A stretch of DNA of 49,687 bases. It comes from Phycomyces blakesleeanus NRRL 1555(-). Its lineage: Eukaryota; Mucoromycota; Mucoromycetes; Mucorales; Phycomycetaceae. Position numbers and translations under genes: made by a program. The notes under the pieces were generated by a model that saw only the letters and a list, made by a program, of their open reading frames with translations, searched no databases and was not told where the DNA came from. This document shows positions 1-10,552 of the stretch, in pieces. The stretch covers positions 673,113-722,799 of the forward strand of contig NW_017265159.1 in assembly GCF_001638985.1 (NCBI RefSeq), given 5' to 3'. Within the stretch, counting starts at the first letter, position 1; each line of letters begins with the position of its first letter.

Positions 1-5
1 TGTCT

Positions 6-2555
6 TTATGGCGTAAAACGTTTTGTGTTTTGTGGATTAGGTTGGTTCTTGCGTGTTCCCATTCCTTTGCGGAAATTATTTTTTTCAAACAAGTTAGGTT
101 CAACCCGGCCACGAACCTGCCGCGACTTCTCGAACTCTCCGTTCAACATTGTGCTGGAGTCCAACTCATCTTCATCCAATGTCTCTAGGGTGTATCCCTG
201 CCAATCATTCTCCCTAACCTTTAAAGTTAACTCATGCTCCCAATCTGACTCCATCTTCGTTGCCTCATATCCCTTCCATGGTTCGGACGATTCTGACTGT
301 GAAGACCCACGGCGAGGACTGGTCTCATTTGACTCATTGCTGAGAACAGGTCCAGGATACCCTTTCCAGATCTCATCTTCATCTTCTTCTTCTCCACCAG
401 CAGTGCCTTTGATGTCTAAGTTGGAGGGAACGTATCCAGTCCATTCCTCAGACTGGTCATCATTATCAATCACTTGGCTGCGTTTGCTGCTCTTGACAGA
501 GGAAACTGGAGAATGCTGTCTCCACTCCTTGGATGCCTGGTACATTGTGTTTGTGGTTTTTTTCAAAGGCACGAATTCTGGGGCAGTAGGTGATAGACGA
601 GACTTCTTTGTGTGTTTACTTGTAGTAGAGTTATGTTGTGAAGAAGTAGTTTCAATAGACCGGCCTGCCACACTTTTCCCACGGTTGTCATCCTGAGTCA
701 AGTTGTCATGCTCGCCATGGACATCATTATCATGGTTGTCATGGCTACTTGGGTTGGTGTGGTCGGAAGTCGGACCTGTCCATTCTTTGTTGTGTGGCAC
801 AAGCGTTTTTTCTTGTCTAGACTTTTCTTCTTCTGCTGCTTTCTTTTCTGCATCTCTTTGTCTTTGCTGCTCCAACTCAAGCTGTTCTTTCAACTGTTGT
901 TGCTGTTGCTGTTGTTTGTGTAGGCGCTGCTGCTCTTTAAGCTGTTGTTGTTCCTTAAACTGTTTCTGTTGTTGCTCTTTCAAATCTTGTTCTATTTTCT
1001 TCTGGCGGGCAACCTCTTCTTCTTCTGCTGCTGCTGCTGCTTCTAATTCTTCTTGTGCTTTCTTTGCTTCTTCCTGCTGGTGAAGCCTACTCAGTCGTTC
1101 GATAGCTTCATTTTTTTCGTCTTCACGCTTTTTTTTGTCGCTTTCGGCCTGTCTAAGTTCTTGTTGGCGTACTTGTTCGCGCAAGATGTCAGCCTGAGCT
1201 GAACTGTCAACATCCTCCTGCTGTTCTTGAAGTTCTTCGGGAACATCATCTTCTTCGGGCAGAAGAATAACGGTGCTTGGGCGGCGGGAGATAGGGGTCT
1301 GTGGAATGATTATTTCGGTTTTGTCATCACTGTCCGATCGGATTTGTTCATTGTGCATGAGCGGCTCGACTTCGATACTCTCGTCCATCAGCTGGTCTTT
1401 TCTGAGATAGACACGAGAGACAAGCCAATGGTTGACGACCGGATCTCCTGGCGCGAGTCGGTTGAGATCCGAGATGGGTATGACAGACACCCGAAGTCCT
1501 TCCAAGTGAATTGGCTTGAGCGTCGAGGCCCGCTTGTTTGCGGTGCTGTTAGTCGCAGTAAGACCAAGCGCATCTTCGATAAGATCGATGGACTCGGTTG
1601 TTGAGTTATGTTGACAGAGTTCAAGGACTGACATGACAAATGCGAGTTTGCGAGCACCGGGAGAAGACAGCACTAGATCTACAGGATCAAATGAGTCTGA
1701 GGCGACCATTGCCTCAGCAAAATGGTCTCCAGCGGTATAAGCAGTAATGATAGACTGAATAGACAGAAGGTGAGGGTCTATCCAAGGAATGGCGATCATG
1801 ATTCCGGCGGATCCCCTTCGTTGGTGGTCACGCGAAAATATTTCGATCTTGTGGCGTAACATTTCGTGGTAGGCCTGGTAGTTGTTCAGGGGAGATATGA
1901 CCTGGACTAGTTCGCGGAACATATCCTTGGTCCGGGCTGGACAATGGTTCCACAATCTGCGGAGACGTCTGACCTCGGGCATGGTGAGGGCACGCAGGAT
2001 AGCTGCACAGCCAGAAAAATCGCGATAGGCGTGTAGGAGTAGATAGGCGACTCGGACGAGATGCGAAACTAGGTTGTCTTTTGGGTGAACGGGTGGGGCA
2101 ACTCTGGCAGCCTGGGGACCGCATTTCATAAGCTCCGCCCAGTAGATGACCTGGTGTGCAATGCTGTGAGTGAGGTAACGATGAAAGTCCAAGAGAGGGA
2201 TGAGTTTTGTCTGTTGACGGTCTAGTTGACATAACCACTGTTTTTTTAGAACAGCACACCCAAATAGTTGACAATTGAGAATTGCAATCTGTTTGGCAAG
2301 GACATCCGGATCCCAGTTGAAGGCTGTTGCTGACTGGACAGACTGCATCTGACGGGCGACACGATCTAAACTGCTTTCCTCGACTCGTACATCTTCGATT
2401 AATCGTCGGAGGGCACCGACCGAGACGGGTGGGTTGGCCTGTTTTGCCTTGGAAAGGGTCTCGGATGCTAGAGCGTATGCACTGGCGTGTACAGAAGATT
2501 CTTTGGCGAAAGAAGAAAGCGGCACAAGTGGAAGACCTCCGGCAGCAGTGGCCAT
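6..2555 (-). CDS. RasGEF (Cdc25-homology) domain protein with Q/E-rich coiled coil and WxGY motifs
   Basis: The product is probably a guanine-nucleotide exchange factor for a Ras-family GTPase, acting in the cytosol or at membranes. The reading frame opens at 2627, but its first 24 residues are a translated AT-rich leader; I place the start at the ATG at 2553-2555 (MATAAGG), giving 849 aa. Residues about 80-290 have the RasGEF pattern: DPDVLAKQIAIL, then LVRVAYLLLHAYRDFSGCAA, then a RLRRLW helix and ELVQVISPLNNYQAYHEML. A long E/K/Q-rich coiled coil with poly-Q runs follows at about 470-610. The tail carries W-x-G-Y at about 705, 730, 760 and 785, each preceded by acidic residues. No PH, SH3 or RasGEF-N module was recognised. 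No intron is needed, and the stop is at 6-8. RasGEF assignment is fairly secure; the substrate GTPase is unknown. Confidence 0.85.
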   Translation of the reverse strand: MATAAGGLPLVPLSSFAKESSVHASAYALASETLSKAKQANPPVSVGALRRLIEDVRVEESSLDRVARQMQSVQSATAFNWDPDVLAKQIAILNCQLFGCAVLKKQWLCQLDRQQTKLIPLLDFHRYLTHSIAHQVIYWAELMKCGPQAARVAPPVHPKDNLVSHLVRVAYLLLHAYRDFSGCAAILRALTMPEVRRLRRLWNHCPARTKDMFRELVQVISPLNNYQAYHEMLRHKIEIFSRDHQRRGSAGIMIAIPWIDPHLLSIQSIITAYTAGDHFAEAMVASDSFDPVDLVLSSPGARKLAFVMSVLELCQHNSTTESIDLIEDALGLTATNSTANKRASTLKPIHLEGLRVSVIPISDLNRLAPGDPVVNHWLVSRVYLRKDQLMDESIEVEPLMHNEQIRSDSDDKTEIIIPQTPISRRPSTVILLPEEDDVPEELQEQQEDVDSSAQADILREQVRQQELRQAESDKKKREDEKNEAIERLSRLHQQEEAKKAQEELEAAAAAEEEEVARQKKIEQDLKEQQQKQFKEQQQLKEQQRLHKQQQQQQQLKEQLELEQQRQRDAEKKAAEEEKSRQEKTLVPHNKEWTGPTSDHTNPSSHDNHDNDVHGEHDNLTQDDNRGKSVAGRSIETTSSQHNSTTSKHTKKSRLSPTAPEFVPLKKTTNTMYQASKEWRQHSPVSSVKSSKRSQVIDNDDQSEEWTGYVPSNLDIKGTAGGEEEDEDEIWKGYPGPVLSNESNETSPRRGSSQSESSEPWKGYEATKMESDWEHELTLKVRENDWQGYTLETLDEDELDSSTMLNGEFEKSRQVRGRVEPNLFEKNNFRKGMGTRKNQPNPQNTKRFTP

Positions 2556-2884
2556 GTTGTCAAAAGAGAAATTATTATAAAAAAAAAGAAAACACAAAAT
2601 AAAATAAAATAAAATAAAGAAGTACAAAGAAGAAAGAAAGAAAAAAGAAAAAAATTAAAAGGAAGAAGAGAATGAGGAGGAGTTAGTCAAGGAGCAGGAA
2701 CAAATCATCATTGAAAAAAAAAAGAAAAACACACACACACATACAGTGTGTATCCAAGACTTTTTTTTTATGTTTCTTTTTATATTGTGCGAGTTGCGCT
2801 GGGATTTGAATCGGCATCGGCATCAATACCACTATCACCCTTCACTCACCCACCCTATTGCCCTATCACCCCATCGCTTTATCG

Positions 2885-2896
2885 CTACTACTACTG

Positions 2897-2931
<35 letters not shown>
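2885..2931. repeat. (CTA)n trinucleotide microsatellite
   Basis: About 15 imperfect CTA units with one CTG interruption lie in the spacer upstream of the RasGEF gene. Confidence 0.9.
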
Positions 2932-2932
<1 letters not shown>

Positions 2933-3175
2933 GACATAGACATAGGCATAGATATTATTGAAACACATGGTCCAATATATATTTATGTATGTATATATAA
3001 ATATTTATCTGTCCGCTCTTGACAGCTGTTTGACCAGCCACAAACTCTAATGAACGATGGTAAAAATAAATAAATAGAAAACCATCAGGTATTTGAAACA
3101 AGATTTCTTATATATAAAAATATTTAAAAAGTTGTGTTTGTAAAGCAACGGCATATGAATATAAATCAAAGATAT

Positions 3176-3380
3176 TCAGCTTGAAATTAACTTCCCGGGC
3201 TTTCTTTTTCTACCAAGAGGAACAGCCATTTGCTTTTTGTAGTTAGAGATGTCAAGAGGGTTAATGTGGTATATTCTAGGTTTCTTGGACCATCTGTAAC
3301 ACAAAGAACATCAAACATTCACCTGATATGGTCTATGGAAGCTCACCCTGCAGATTGAAAGTATTCCAGAATTTACTTAT
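3176..3380 (-). other. Possible 3' coding remnant (two exons)
   Basis: On the minus strand a short exon (about 3347-3380) ending in GCAGG is followed by a plausible 53-nt intron (3294-3346, GTGAGC donor, TTACAG acceptor). A second exon (3176-3293) reads WSKKPRIYHINPLDISNYKK, then PLGRKRKPGK and a stop. The basic GRKRKPGK tail resembles the ends of some transposase proteins, but the family is not recognised. A stop lies just upstream in the same frame, so any gene is a fragment. Confidence 0.2.
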
Positions 3381-4033
3381 TATATATTATATATCAAGTA
3401 TACTATGTACAGTACTTTCGAGGACATAGAAGTAATAAAATGCCAGAAGAAAGCCCAGTATAAATCGGCGCTTGTTCCATCACCCATCAAAAGGCAAGTT
3501 TATATATATATATATATATAGCGACTTTCTTGTACTCGAGTAAATGTACAAGAACACTTGTAATTGTGTTACAATCCAAAGGAGAACCAACAGAAACAAA
3601 GTTTGTACAAACGCAAGGCACTCTAAAGTTTTATTTTATTTTATACATTATTTTACTTGGAGTCAAAGCACCATAGAATGAAACACTTTTTCTTTCTTCT
3701 TTTAACATTTAGACAACACATCCTGGGTTAGTTTATTAGATAGTTTTACTCTCAAGAAATATCTAATCTATTAGCAGCTATTATTAGCATTCCTGTCACT
3801 GTCATTGCTGTCGTACCGAGTTTCATAATATTTTTAACATCCAATTCAACTCTTGTTCTCAAACAAAGCAGGGTTCTAAAGTGGAACCAGGTTGTGTGTA
3901 TGATTACTTTTATACCAAAAAGGCCTTTTACCTTGCTCTTTTACATTTCCAAATTGATACCCAATAAAAAAGCAAAAACAAAAACAAAAACTGCCCTGTG
4001 CTGCCCTGTGCTGCCCTATGTTGTGCTGTTCTA

Positions 4034-4064
4034 TGCTGTGCTGTGCTGTGCTGTGCTGTGCTGT
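4034..4064. repeat. CTGTG pentanucleotide microsatellite
   Basis: A run of roughly six GCTGT/CTGTG units, flanked by less regular TGCCCTGTGC copies upstream. Confidence 0.8.
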
Positions 4065-4161
4065 GTTATGGCATACCGTGCGGTGCGGTGCCATTATGTA
4101 ATGCCGTGTACTGCGCTGATCTTCATTATATACATATATAAATAATTATTCTACACATTTA

Positions 4162-6102
4162 TTAAAGCACAACAAAATCATAAATAAACATATCAATTGA
4201 ATGACATCGAAAGGTAAAATATCCACAAGGAATATCATCTTCCCAAAATTCAATGGGATTATAGCAAGTCCTGCTTGGCATAGAGTCGTGTTCAAACATC
4301 TTTTCAAAGTCAGAAAGCTTCATCCGATAATCTTTGACCATCTCAATATCCCGCAATTCAAGTCTTCGAAGCCGTAGCCCGTCCTTAAATTGGTAAAGAT
4401 GATACCAACGAGTCATCCCAGAATCAATTCTGTACCATCCATTCTGTCCAGCCCTGGGTCCCTTTCGTCCCAATATCTGTCTGTTACGTTTAACTTCTGT
4501 AACCGAAAAAATTGTTCCATCCTCGAGACGCGTCCAAATACCCTCGATGTGATGAGCAATGTGCATAGAACGTACGCCAAATTTGCGGAATGTGTGATAT
4601 GGCATGTCGATCTTGATATTCATCGAAGGCTTGTTTGTGCGCCATGTACAGTCATCTAATGACATATCTGATAGCTGTGGGCAACGCACAGAGAGGTAGC
4701 AAAATACATGATCATTGGTAAGCCACACCTTGGCTAGGTGAAATGTTTTCAAGCAATGTGTATCTACTGGTAGCCCTCTCTTATTCTGTGCTTCAACGTC
4801 AAAATTCTGGAGTCGTAGGCTCTGAAGATTCAGAAAGCGATCCAAGATGGACTCGAGTGAAATTGTGTGCAAATCAAGCTCTAATACTCCACTTCCGGAC
4901 AAATCCAATTCGGTAATATAAGGACAGTGTGCCTCTAATACCACAAGCATATCAGATGGATACATGTCATCCACACCCATCTTGAAGGACACACTTCTTG
5001 CATCCACAGTTAAAGCCTGGACCATCTCCTGAAATGCAGCTGGGCTTGTGATAGTCGGTGATATATAATTGTGCTGTGGCAATATTTCAATTGTATTTAA
5101 CATTGTTCCTGCCGATTCAATTGCATCGAAGAATAACAGATTTGGCCAGAGATGTTGTTCCAGTTTGTTCAATTTTAACACTCTTAGCTTTTTTAAATTA
5201 TGTGCAATGGCTATGTATGCTTCCTGATAGGCTATATGTCGTTTGGCAGACAATATGTGAGTATTCTCTGTCCAGTTAACATTGTAAAAATCGAGTGAAG
5301 CGAGATTTGGATACTTGTGAACAAACAGATGGATCCAATGGGGATCGTCAAGCTGCACATGCTGAAGTTTGAGCCTTTGCATCTTAGGCGCTGGTTGGAT
5401 GCCGACCAGAGTGTGAGGCTGGCTAGAGGGGCCAATAGCTAATGTTTGCCATGACAATGATAGAGATTGCAAAAACGGACAGCTTTCGTGGATTGCGCTG
5501 ATTGCCTTGGGATCAAAGCATAGTTTGTTTTGATAGCTATTAAACCGAGGTTTTCCGGAAATGGTGAGGGAGGTTAGCCAGTGTACTTGTGAAAACATTG
5601 GTACAAATCCATCTCGTTGATGAAGTTCTTCGACAAGCTGACCGTCGAATGTTATCTCTCTCAGCTGGTCACCAAATATTTCAAGGCAGTAGTTTGCAAG
5701 TTTTTCGCGACTGAGGACTGGTAGAGTGTGAAGATATTTCCAACGAGTCAATACTTTTGAGCATCGTAGGTGTTGCCACACTGACGGCGGAAATACGAGT
5801 ACCTCCAGAAAGGGACAGAGCTTGGGAAGTAACTCAAAATCATCGCGTGATATGCCAACATTATCTGTGAATCTGAGTTCTTTGACCATGAATCCTATAG
5901 AGCCATCTTTTTCTGATTTGACTAGACGATCAAGTAGGAGTCGACGTTGATTACGAGATGTGATGAGGATGGTGCGGTAAATTATAGGTACAAAGGTTGC
6001 ATTCCAAGCACGATTGACAAATAGACATTCATAGCGCTCTTTATCTGATAGCCATGTGGCGATATTCTGAGCTGTGGCGGGTGAAAGACGAGAGGCACCC
6101 AT
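4162..6102 (-). CDS. F-box protein with leucine-rich-repeat-like body
   Basis: This is probably a substrate receptor for an SCF (Skp1-cullin-F-box) ubiquitin ligase. The 646-aa frame starts at 6102 and has no introns. Residues about 5-45 are F-box-like: LSPATAQNIATWLSDKERYE followed by CLFVNRAWN and an IYRTILI strand. The remainder has irregular leucine-rich strands such as LRVLKLNKL, ITELDLSGSGVLELDL, LQSLRLQNF and LSDMSLDDC, consistent with a degenerate LRR solenoid. Large F-box/LRR families of this form are common in Mucoromycota. The substrate cannot be guessed. It is divergently arranged with the SH3 gene, whose start lies about 770 bp away. Confidence 0.75.
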   Translation of the reverse strand: MGASRLSPATAQNIATWLSDKERYECLFVNRAWNATFVPIIYRTILITSRNQRRLLLDRLVKSEKDGSIGFMVKELRFTDNVGISRDDFELLPKLCPFLEVLVFPPSVWQHLRCSKVLTRWKYLHTLPVLSREKLANYCLEIFGDQLREITFDGQLVEELHQRDGFVPMFSQVHWLTSLTISGKPRFNSYQNKLCFDPKAISAIHESCPFLQSLSLSWQTLAIGPSSQPHTLVGIQPAPKMQRLKLQHVQLDDPHWIHLFVHKYPNLASLDFYNVNWTENTHILSAKRHIAYQEAYIAIAHNLKKLRVLKLNKLEQHLWPNLLFFDAIESAGTMLNTIEILPQHNYISPTITSPAAFQEMVQALTVDARSVSFKMGVDDMYPSDMLVVLEAHCPYITELDLSGSGVLELDLHTISLESILDRFLNLQSLRLQNFDVEAQNKRGLPVDTHCLKTFHLAKVWLTNDHVFCYLSVRCPQLSDMSLDDCTWRTNKPSMNIKIDMPYHTFRKFGVRSMHIAHHIEGIWTRLEDGTIFSVTEVKRNRQILGRKGPRAGQNGWYRIDSGMTRWYHLYQFKDGLRLRRLELRDIEMVKDYRMKLSDFEKMFEHDSMPSRTCYNPIEFWEDDIPCGYFTFRCHSIDMFIYDFVVL

Positions 6103-6874
6103 TACAAGTTGTCCTTATTATATTCAAGTGGCAAATCTAACTTGGACTTTCCAAACGCATATGGACATATTAAATTGAATAAAATTTGTTTGTGTAAAGA
6201 TATTTTATATATATATATATAATTGAAAACATTCATTATAAAAAACAGACGTATATTTTGTATGTATGTGTACATGCGTTTTGTACTTATTACTTATTAG
6301 TGTCTTATATGTGACAATTTGGACATATAAGATGAATATAGCACAGTGGAGTTAAAAGGTACTCAGCCTAATATAAGCTACTCTTTTAATCTTACGTTGG
6401 TTTTTCTTTAAAAGATATATATATATATATATAATTAATTAATTAATTAAAGAATAGTGCTTGTGTCGACATAAAAACGGTCTCAACTAAATCTGGTTTT
6501 CTATCTATATTTATTTACTGGGTAATTATTCTCATGCAATTCTTGCACTGAACCCTTTACAGTGTGTCTATTTTTACACACCAAGAACAATGACATATCA
6601 ACCAAGAGAGATTCCTTTTATGCCAAAAATACACACCGAGTGCACGAGATTTTTTATTTTTAAAACAAAAGGACTCTCCAATGAGGGAAAAGCTTATGTG
6701 CATAATATATATATTTATACATAAACGAAAAGCGCCCTTCAAAAATAATAGAAATACAATATAATATAATATATATAGATATAAAGAGTGATATAAAGAG
6801 AGAAAGAGAAAGGGTACAAAGTTTCTTTTTCCTTATTCTTTCATATTACTCTTCTTTCTTAGAAACCACGCCTA
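6103..6874. other. Divergent promoter region with TA microsatellites
   Basis: This AT-rich region lies between the starts of the minus-strand F-box gene and the plus-strand SH3 gene. It holds TA runs near 6210-6222 and 6416-6433, the latter followed by an ATTA run. No ORF or RNA gene is supported. Short pyrimidine tracts just before 6875 suit a leader for the SH3 gene. Confidence 0.6.
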
Positions 6875-9800
6875 ATGCCAGGTTAGTCTTACTTAGCCTG
6901 ATAAACGCTTGATTCTTTCTTCTTCCTCCTTTTTTTATTTTTTTTAATCATTAAACACTTTGAATTACGCATGCGCATACACACAAACAGAAACAATCGC
7001 TCAATACGAAGCTCATCACGCTTACGACGCCCAGCAGCAAGACGAAATCTCGTTTAAAGAAGGCGAAATTATTCATGTCACCGACCAATCCAACGATGAC
7101 TGGTGGTTGGGCACAAAAGACAACAGCACTTCTGGATATTTTCCCAGTAACGTAAGAATTCTGGAATTGACTTTATTGATGTATTATATTGCTTAGCACA
7201 ACACTGGTTTTAGTTTGTTAGTCCTGTAAATGTAACAAAAGATAGAGAAGACCCCGATACCGCTTCAAAGGATACTTCTTCAGAAGACAAAAAAGAAGAG
7301 TCTGGCGATGAGCAACCAGAAGAGAAGGAAGAGCCACGTAAATACATACATGCATTTATATTGTTGGGAATATGTACCAAGTTCTTTATCAACTTTTTTT
7401 TAAAAAAAAAGAAGGAAAGAAGAAATTGGTTGATATCTGGGCACAATCGAATACTGACGGATATTCTATCCTCTTACTTTATATAGCCAAGCCTATAGGT
7501 ATGGCACGTGTTATGGAGGATTATGCCATGCAGACGTCAGAAGAGATGTCACTTCACAAAGGCAGTATCATCACTGTCTATGAAAAATTGGATGATGGGT
7601 ACATGCGTGGCGAAATCAATGGAAAGATTGGCAAATTTCCTGCACAGGTACACAACCTACCCACATTTTGTGTGCAGAAACCCAGGGGATACTGAAATAT
7701 ATATGAAAAGCTCAGCGTATTAACACAAAATAATTATCCAAATAACATCATCAACGAAAAACAAAACAACTTTAATGTGCTTAGTATGTGGAGGAAATTG
7801 ATATGCCCGGTCGTCCAGATATTGGTATGAGCTCTAGCCCTAGACATGAAGGATCTGATAGCAGCGAAGGTAATAAGCTAACAAATAAACAAATAAAAGC
7901 TTAACATTTATTCCAACAAAAGAAGAAAACTGATAATTAAAGAACTTTTGTGATCGTCAATTCATCGGGTTTTAGGTCCCGCTAAGCCTGCTTTCAAGTT
8001 GGCTGCATTTGGTGTTAAGCAAGGTGGTATTGGTGGTCTTTTGGCCGGTGGTTTCCCAACCCTTAAGAAGGCTGGTACTCCCAAAAAGTCTGTCGAGGAG
8101 AGTCACGTAAGTTACCCGGGGAACTTGGCCAAATTTAATTAATTAGCATACTATATGATATAGTAAGACCGCAGTAATTTATATATATATATGTTTGATA
8201 GGTCGAACCTACACCCGTTGTTCACACTCCCCCAAAAGTGCCTGAAGTCCCAAAATCCCCTGCTATTGTCGAGTCCCCCGCCCAAACCGAAAAGCCTTCC
8301 TGTAAGTACTTTAATAAAGAAGACATACTTTAAGGTATGCAGTCTTTAACATTTTTTTTAAAAAAAAATTAGTTGGAAAGGCCATTGTACTCCATCCCTA
8401 CGATGCCGAAAATGGTGGTAAATTATTTTGAAATGCTGATAAAAGGCAAGATTCTTTTTAAGGAACAAATAATAATACATATATGCATTTGTAGATGAAT
8501 TGAGTCTGATTAGAGGAGAATACATCGATATTCTGGACAGAGATGCAGATGAAGGATGGTGGGAAGGTAGAAACGAAAGAGGTGATGTGGGTGTATTCCC
8601 ATTGAACTTTGTCAAAGAAATGGAAGATGAACCTACTGCTCCTCCTGCTCCTGTTCGCACCCGAAAGTCCGTCACTTCCGTTGGATCTCAACAGTCATTA
8701 AATTCACCTACTTTGACTGGTGGATTCCGCCTCCCTCCACTCCCAGACAAATTATCACGACCCCCCTCAATCGCTTCAAACATCAGTTACAGTCGTCCTG
8801 GATCCATTGTTACTGAAGAGCAGCCCAAGCCTTCCCCAGAGCCAATGTCTTCTCACAAAGAGGAGGAGGTAGAAGAGGGAGTGGGAAAACCCAAATCTGA
8901 GGAGGTGTATACTCCCAAGGCCAAAGACATTGAAACAGCTAAATCTGAATTGTCTCACTCAGAGCCACTCCGTGTAGAGGTGCCCAAGGTTGAGTCTCCC
9001 AAGTCAGATGAAGCTGCTTCTCCAAAAGCCGAGACACCAAATATTGATCAAGTTACATCACCAAAAACAGCCCCTCTTCATGTAGAGCGCAAGAACTCGG
9101 ATGCTTATTTTCCCGTAGAAGAGGTAAGTTAACATGTTTATCCTTCTTCTTATATTCCGTTAATACTAATACTCAGAATATCTAGGAAAAGCCTGAATCT
9201 GAATCCGAGAACCAGGAAGAGGAATTAGTAGAAGAAAAAGAGAAAGATGAAGAAGAGGAAAAAACACGTGATATTGCTTCTCCTGTTCTTATTTCTCCTG
9301 CAGTTGCTCCTCCGATTACACCTGCCCGTCCTTCTATTCCTTCCCGCCCATCTAGTCACACTACTTCTGAAACACATCTAGAGTCTGCGATCTCTCCCGT
9401 GTCCACACCCAAAATTCCATCCCATGAAGAAGAACTAGTTGTTGCTGCTTCTAGATCTCCAGAAATCGCTAGTCCAGCACAGGAATTACCTGTTCTATCA
9501 AAGGTAGCAACGCTTGAAGCTGCACCTTCTACTGATAAAAACGCTGAAAATGAAGCCCCAGCTGCCAAGGAAACAAATTCCAAAACTGATGTTACTGAAG
9601 AGACCAAGGTAGAACATGTAGAGGAAGAAGAACCCAAAGAATTGGTTTTGCCCTCTGGTCCAAAACTCACTGCACCTACTCGTGCTCGCCCCACCCGTGC
9701 TCGTCGCGCTCCATTGACACCTAGCATCGAGCCAAGCCAGACTGAAATACTCCAAAAAGAATTAGAACAGGTAACATATATAACAATAATCTTCTTATTC

Positions 9801-10391
9801 TTATTTTAGAATCCTCTATTTCTTTTTTTCTTTAACTCTTTCTTTTCTCATTACTAATTATTTTCAAAATAAATAACATAATAAATCTAGGAGCCTGAAG
9901 TTGTTTCTCCCGAGCCAGCCGCAAGAGAAGTCAGTTCGCCTGATCGCCCAAGCCCTCCTGTTCCAGTCAAACCAGTCAAACCCATCTTTAACAAATTCCC
10001 TACTCCGTTTGCTATCGGTGCCGGAGACATTTCAAAGACCAATCTGAAGCCTGTTCAACGTCGTATGTGGGAGCCTACACCGGCCCATGAACCGAAAGAG
10101 GAGAAGCCACCAGTAGCAACAGCATCTGGCGTAGCAGATGAAGACGAATCAGCACCTAGACCTGCAGGTGTAAAAAACATTGCCTCGCGTTTCCAATTTG
10201 GAGGTGCTTCCTCAGGAGGAAATGAAGTCTTGGAAACAAAATTGAAAAACTTTGCCAAGAATGAAGTTGACAAAGTTCGCAGAGAGTTGGAACGCAAACT
10301 GGATGAGGAGCGTACAAAACGTGAACAATTGGAAGCTTTGGTTCAAGCCATGTCAGAAAAGATTGATCAGTTAGAGTCACAGATCCAGTGA
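6875..10391 (+). CDS. Triple-SH3 adaptor with C-terminal coiled coil (CIN85/CD2AP-like layout)
   Basis: Probably a scaffold linking proline-rich ligands to the actin cortex or endocytic sites. Proposed exons: 6875-6881, 6991-7151, 7214-7337, 7487-7647, 7785-7869, 7976-8106, 8202-8301, 8373-8417, 8495-9123, 9186-9770 and 9891-10391; all junctions are GT-AG and keep frame, giving 842 aa. SH3-1 is at about 4-62 (AYDAQQQDEISF, DDWWLG, GYFPSNFV across a junction), a divergent SH3-2 at 103-155 without the WW pair, and SH3-3 at 259-312 (DELSL, GWWEGR, GVFPLNFV). A glycine-rich PAFKLAAFG segment lies between SH3-2 and SH3-3. About 450 disordered residues rich in E, P, S and K follow, then a heptad-like coiled coil at about 790-842. 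The layout matches CIN85/CD2AP; orthology to that family or to yeast Bbc1-type proteins is not established. The acceptor side of exon 2 has no in-frame ATG, which is why the 7-nt first exon is proposed. Confidence 0.85.
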
Positions 10392-10552
10392 TTTTTTTGG
10401 TTTTTGGTTTTTGGTTTTATACTCCCCACATTAGCGACTTTTGTGCATTCGGATTTTTCAATTTTTTTTCAAATGTTGTGTACTACACAGCCTTTGTCAC
10501 ACCGGATTAAATTGATCAGATTTTCAAATCTGCCTACACTGACCAATAAGGG
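10392..10552. other. SH3-gene 3' flank
   Basis: T-rich sequence follows the stop codon, including three GGTTTTT units immediately downstream. Nothing else is recognised before the first LINE tail begins. Confidence 0.5.

Larger units (their letters stand above)
2556..4161. other. AT-rich intergenic region with microsatellites
   Basis: This 1.6-kb spacer separates two minus-strand genes. Its left end is the promoter/leader of the RasGEF gene, rich in A and G on the plus strand. It contains a CTA-trinucleotide run, a TA run at about 3500-3520 and a CTGTG-type pentamer run near 4034-4064. The only coding-like stretch is the possible small exon pair described separately at 3176-3380. I see no RNA gene. 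Confidence 0.6.

Noticed and set aside
25..1604. Plus-strand ORFs opposite the RasGEF gene, including cysteine-rich ones
   Set aside because: They are antisense readings of the poly-Q/E and coiled-coil codons.
6557..6742. Minus-strand 61-codon ORF upstream of the SH3 gene
   Set aside because: AT-rich with no domain, no splice context and no relation to neighbours.
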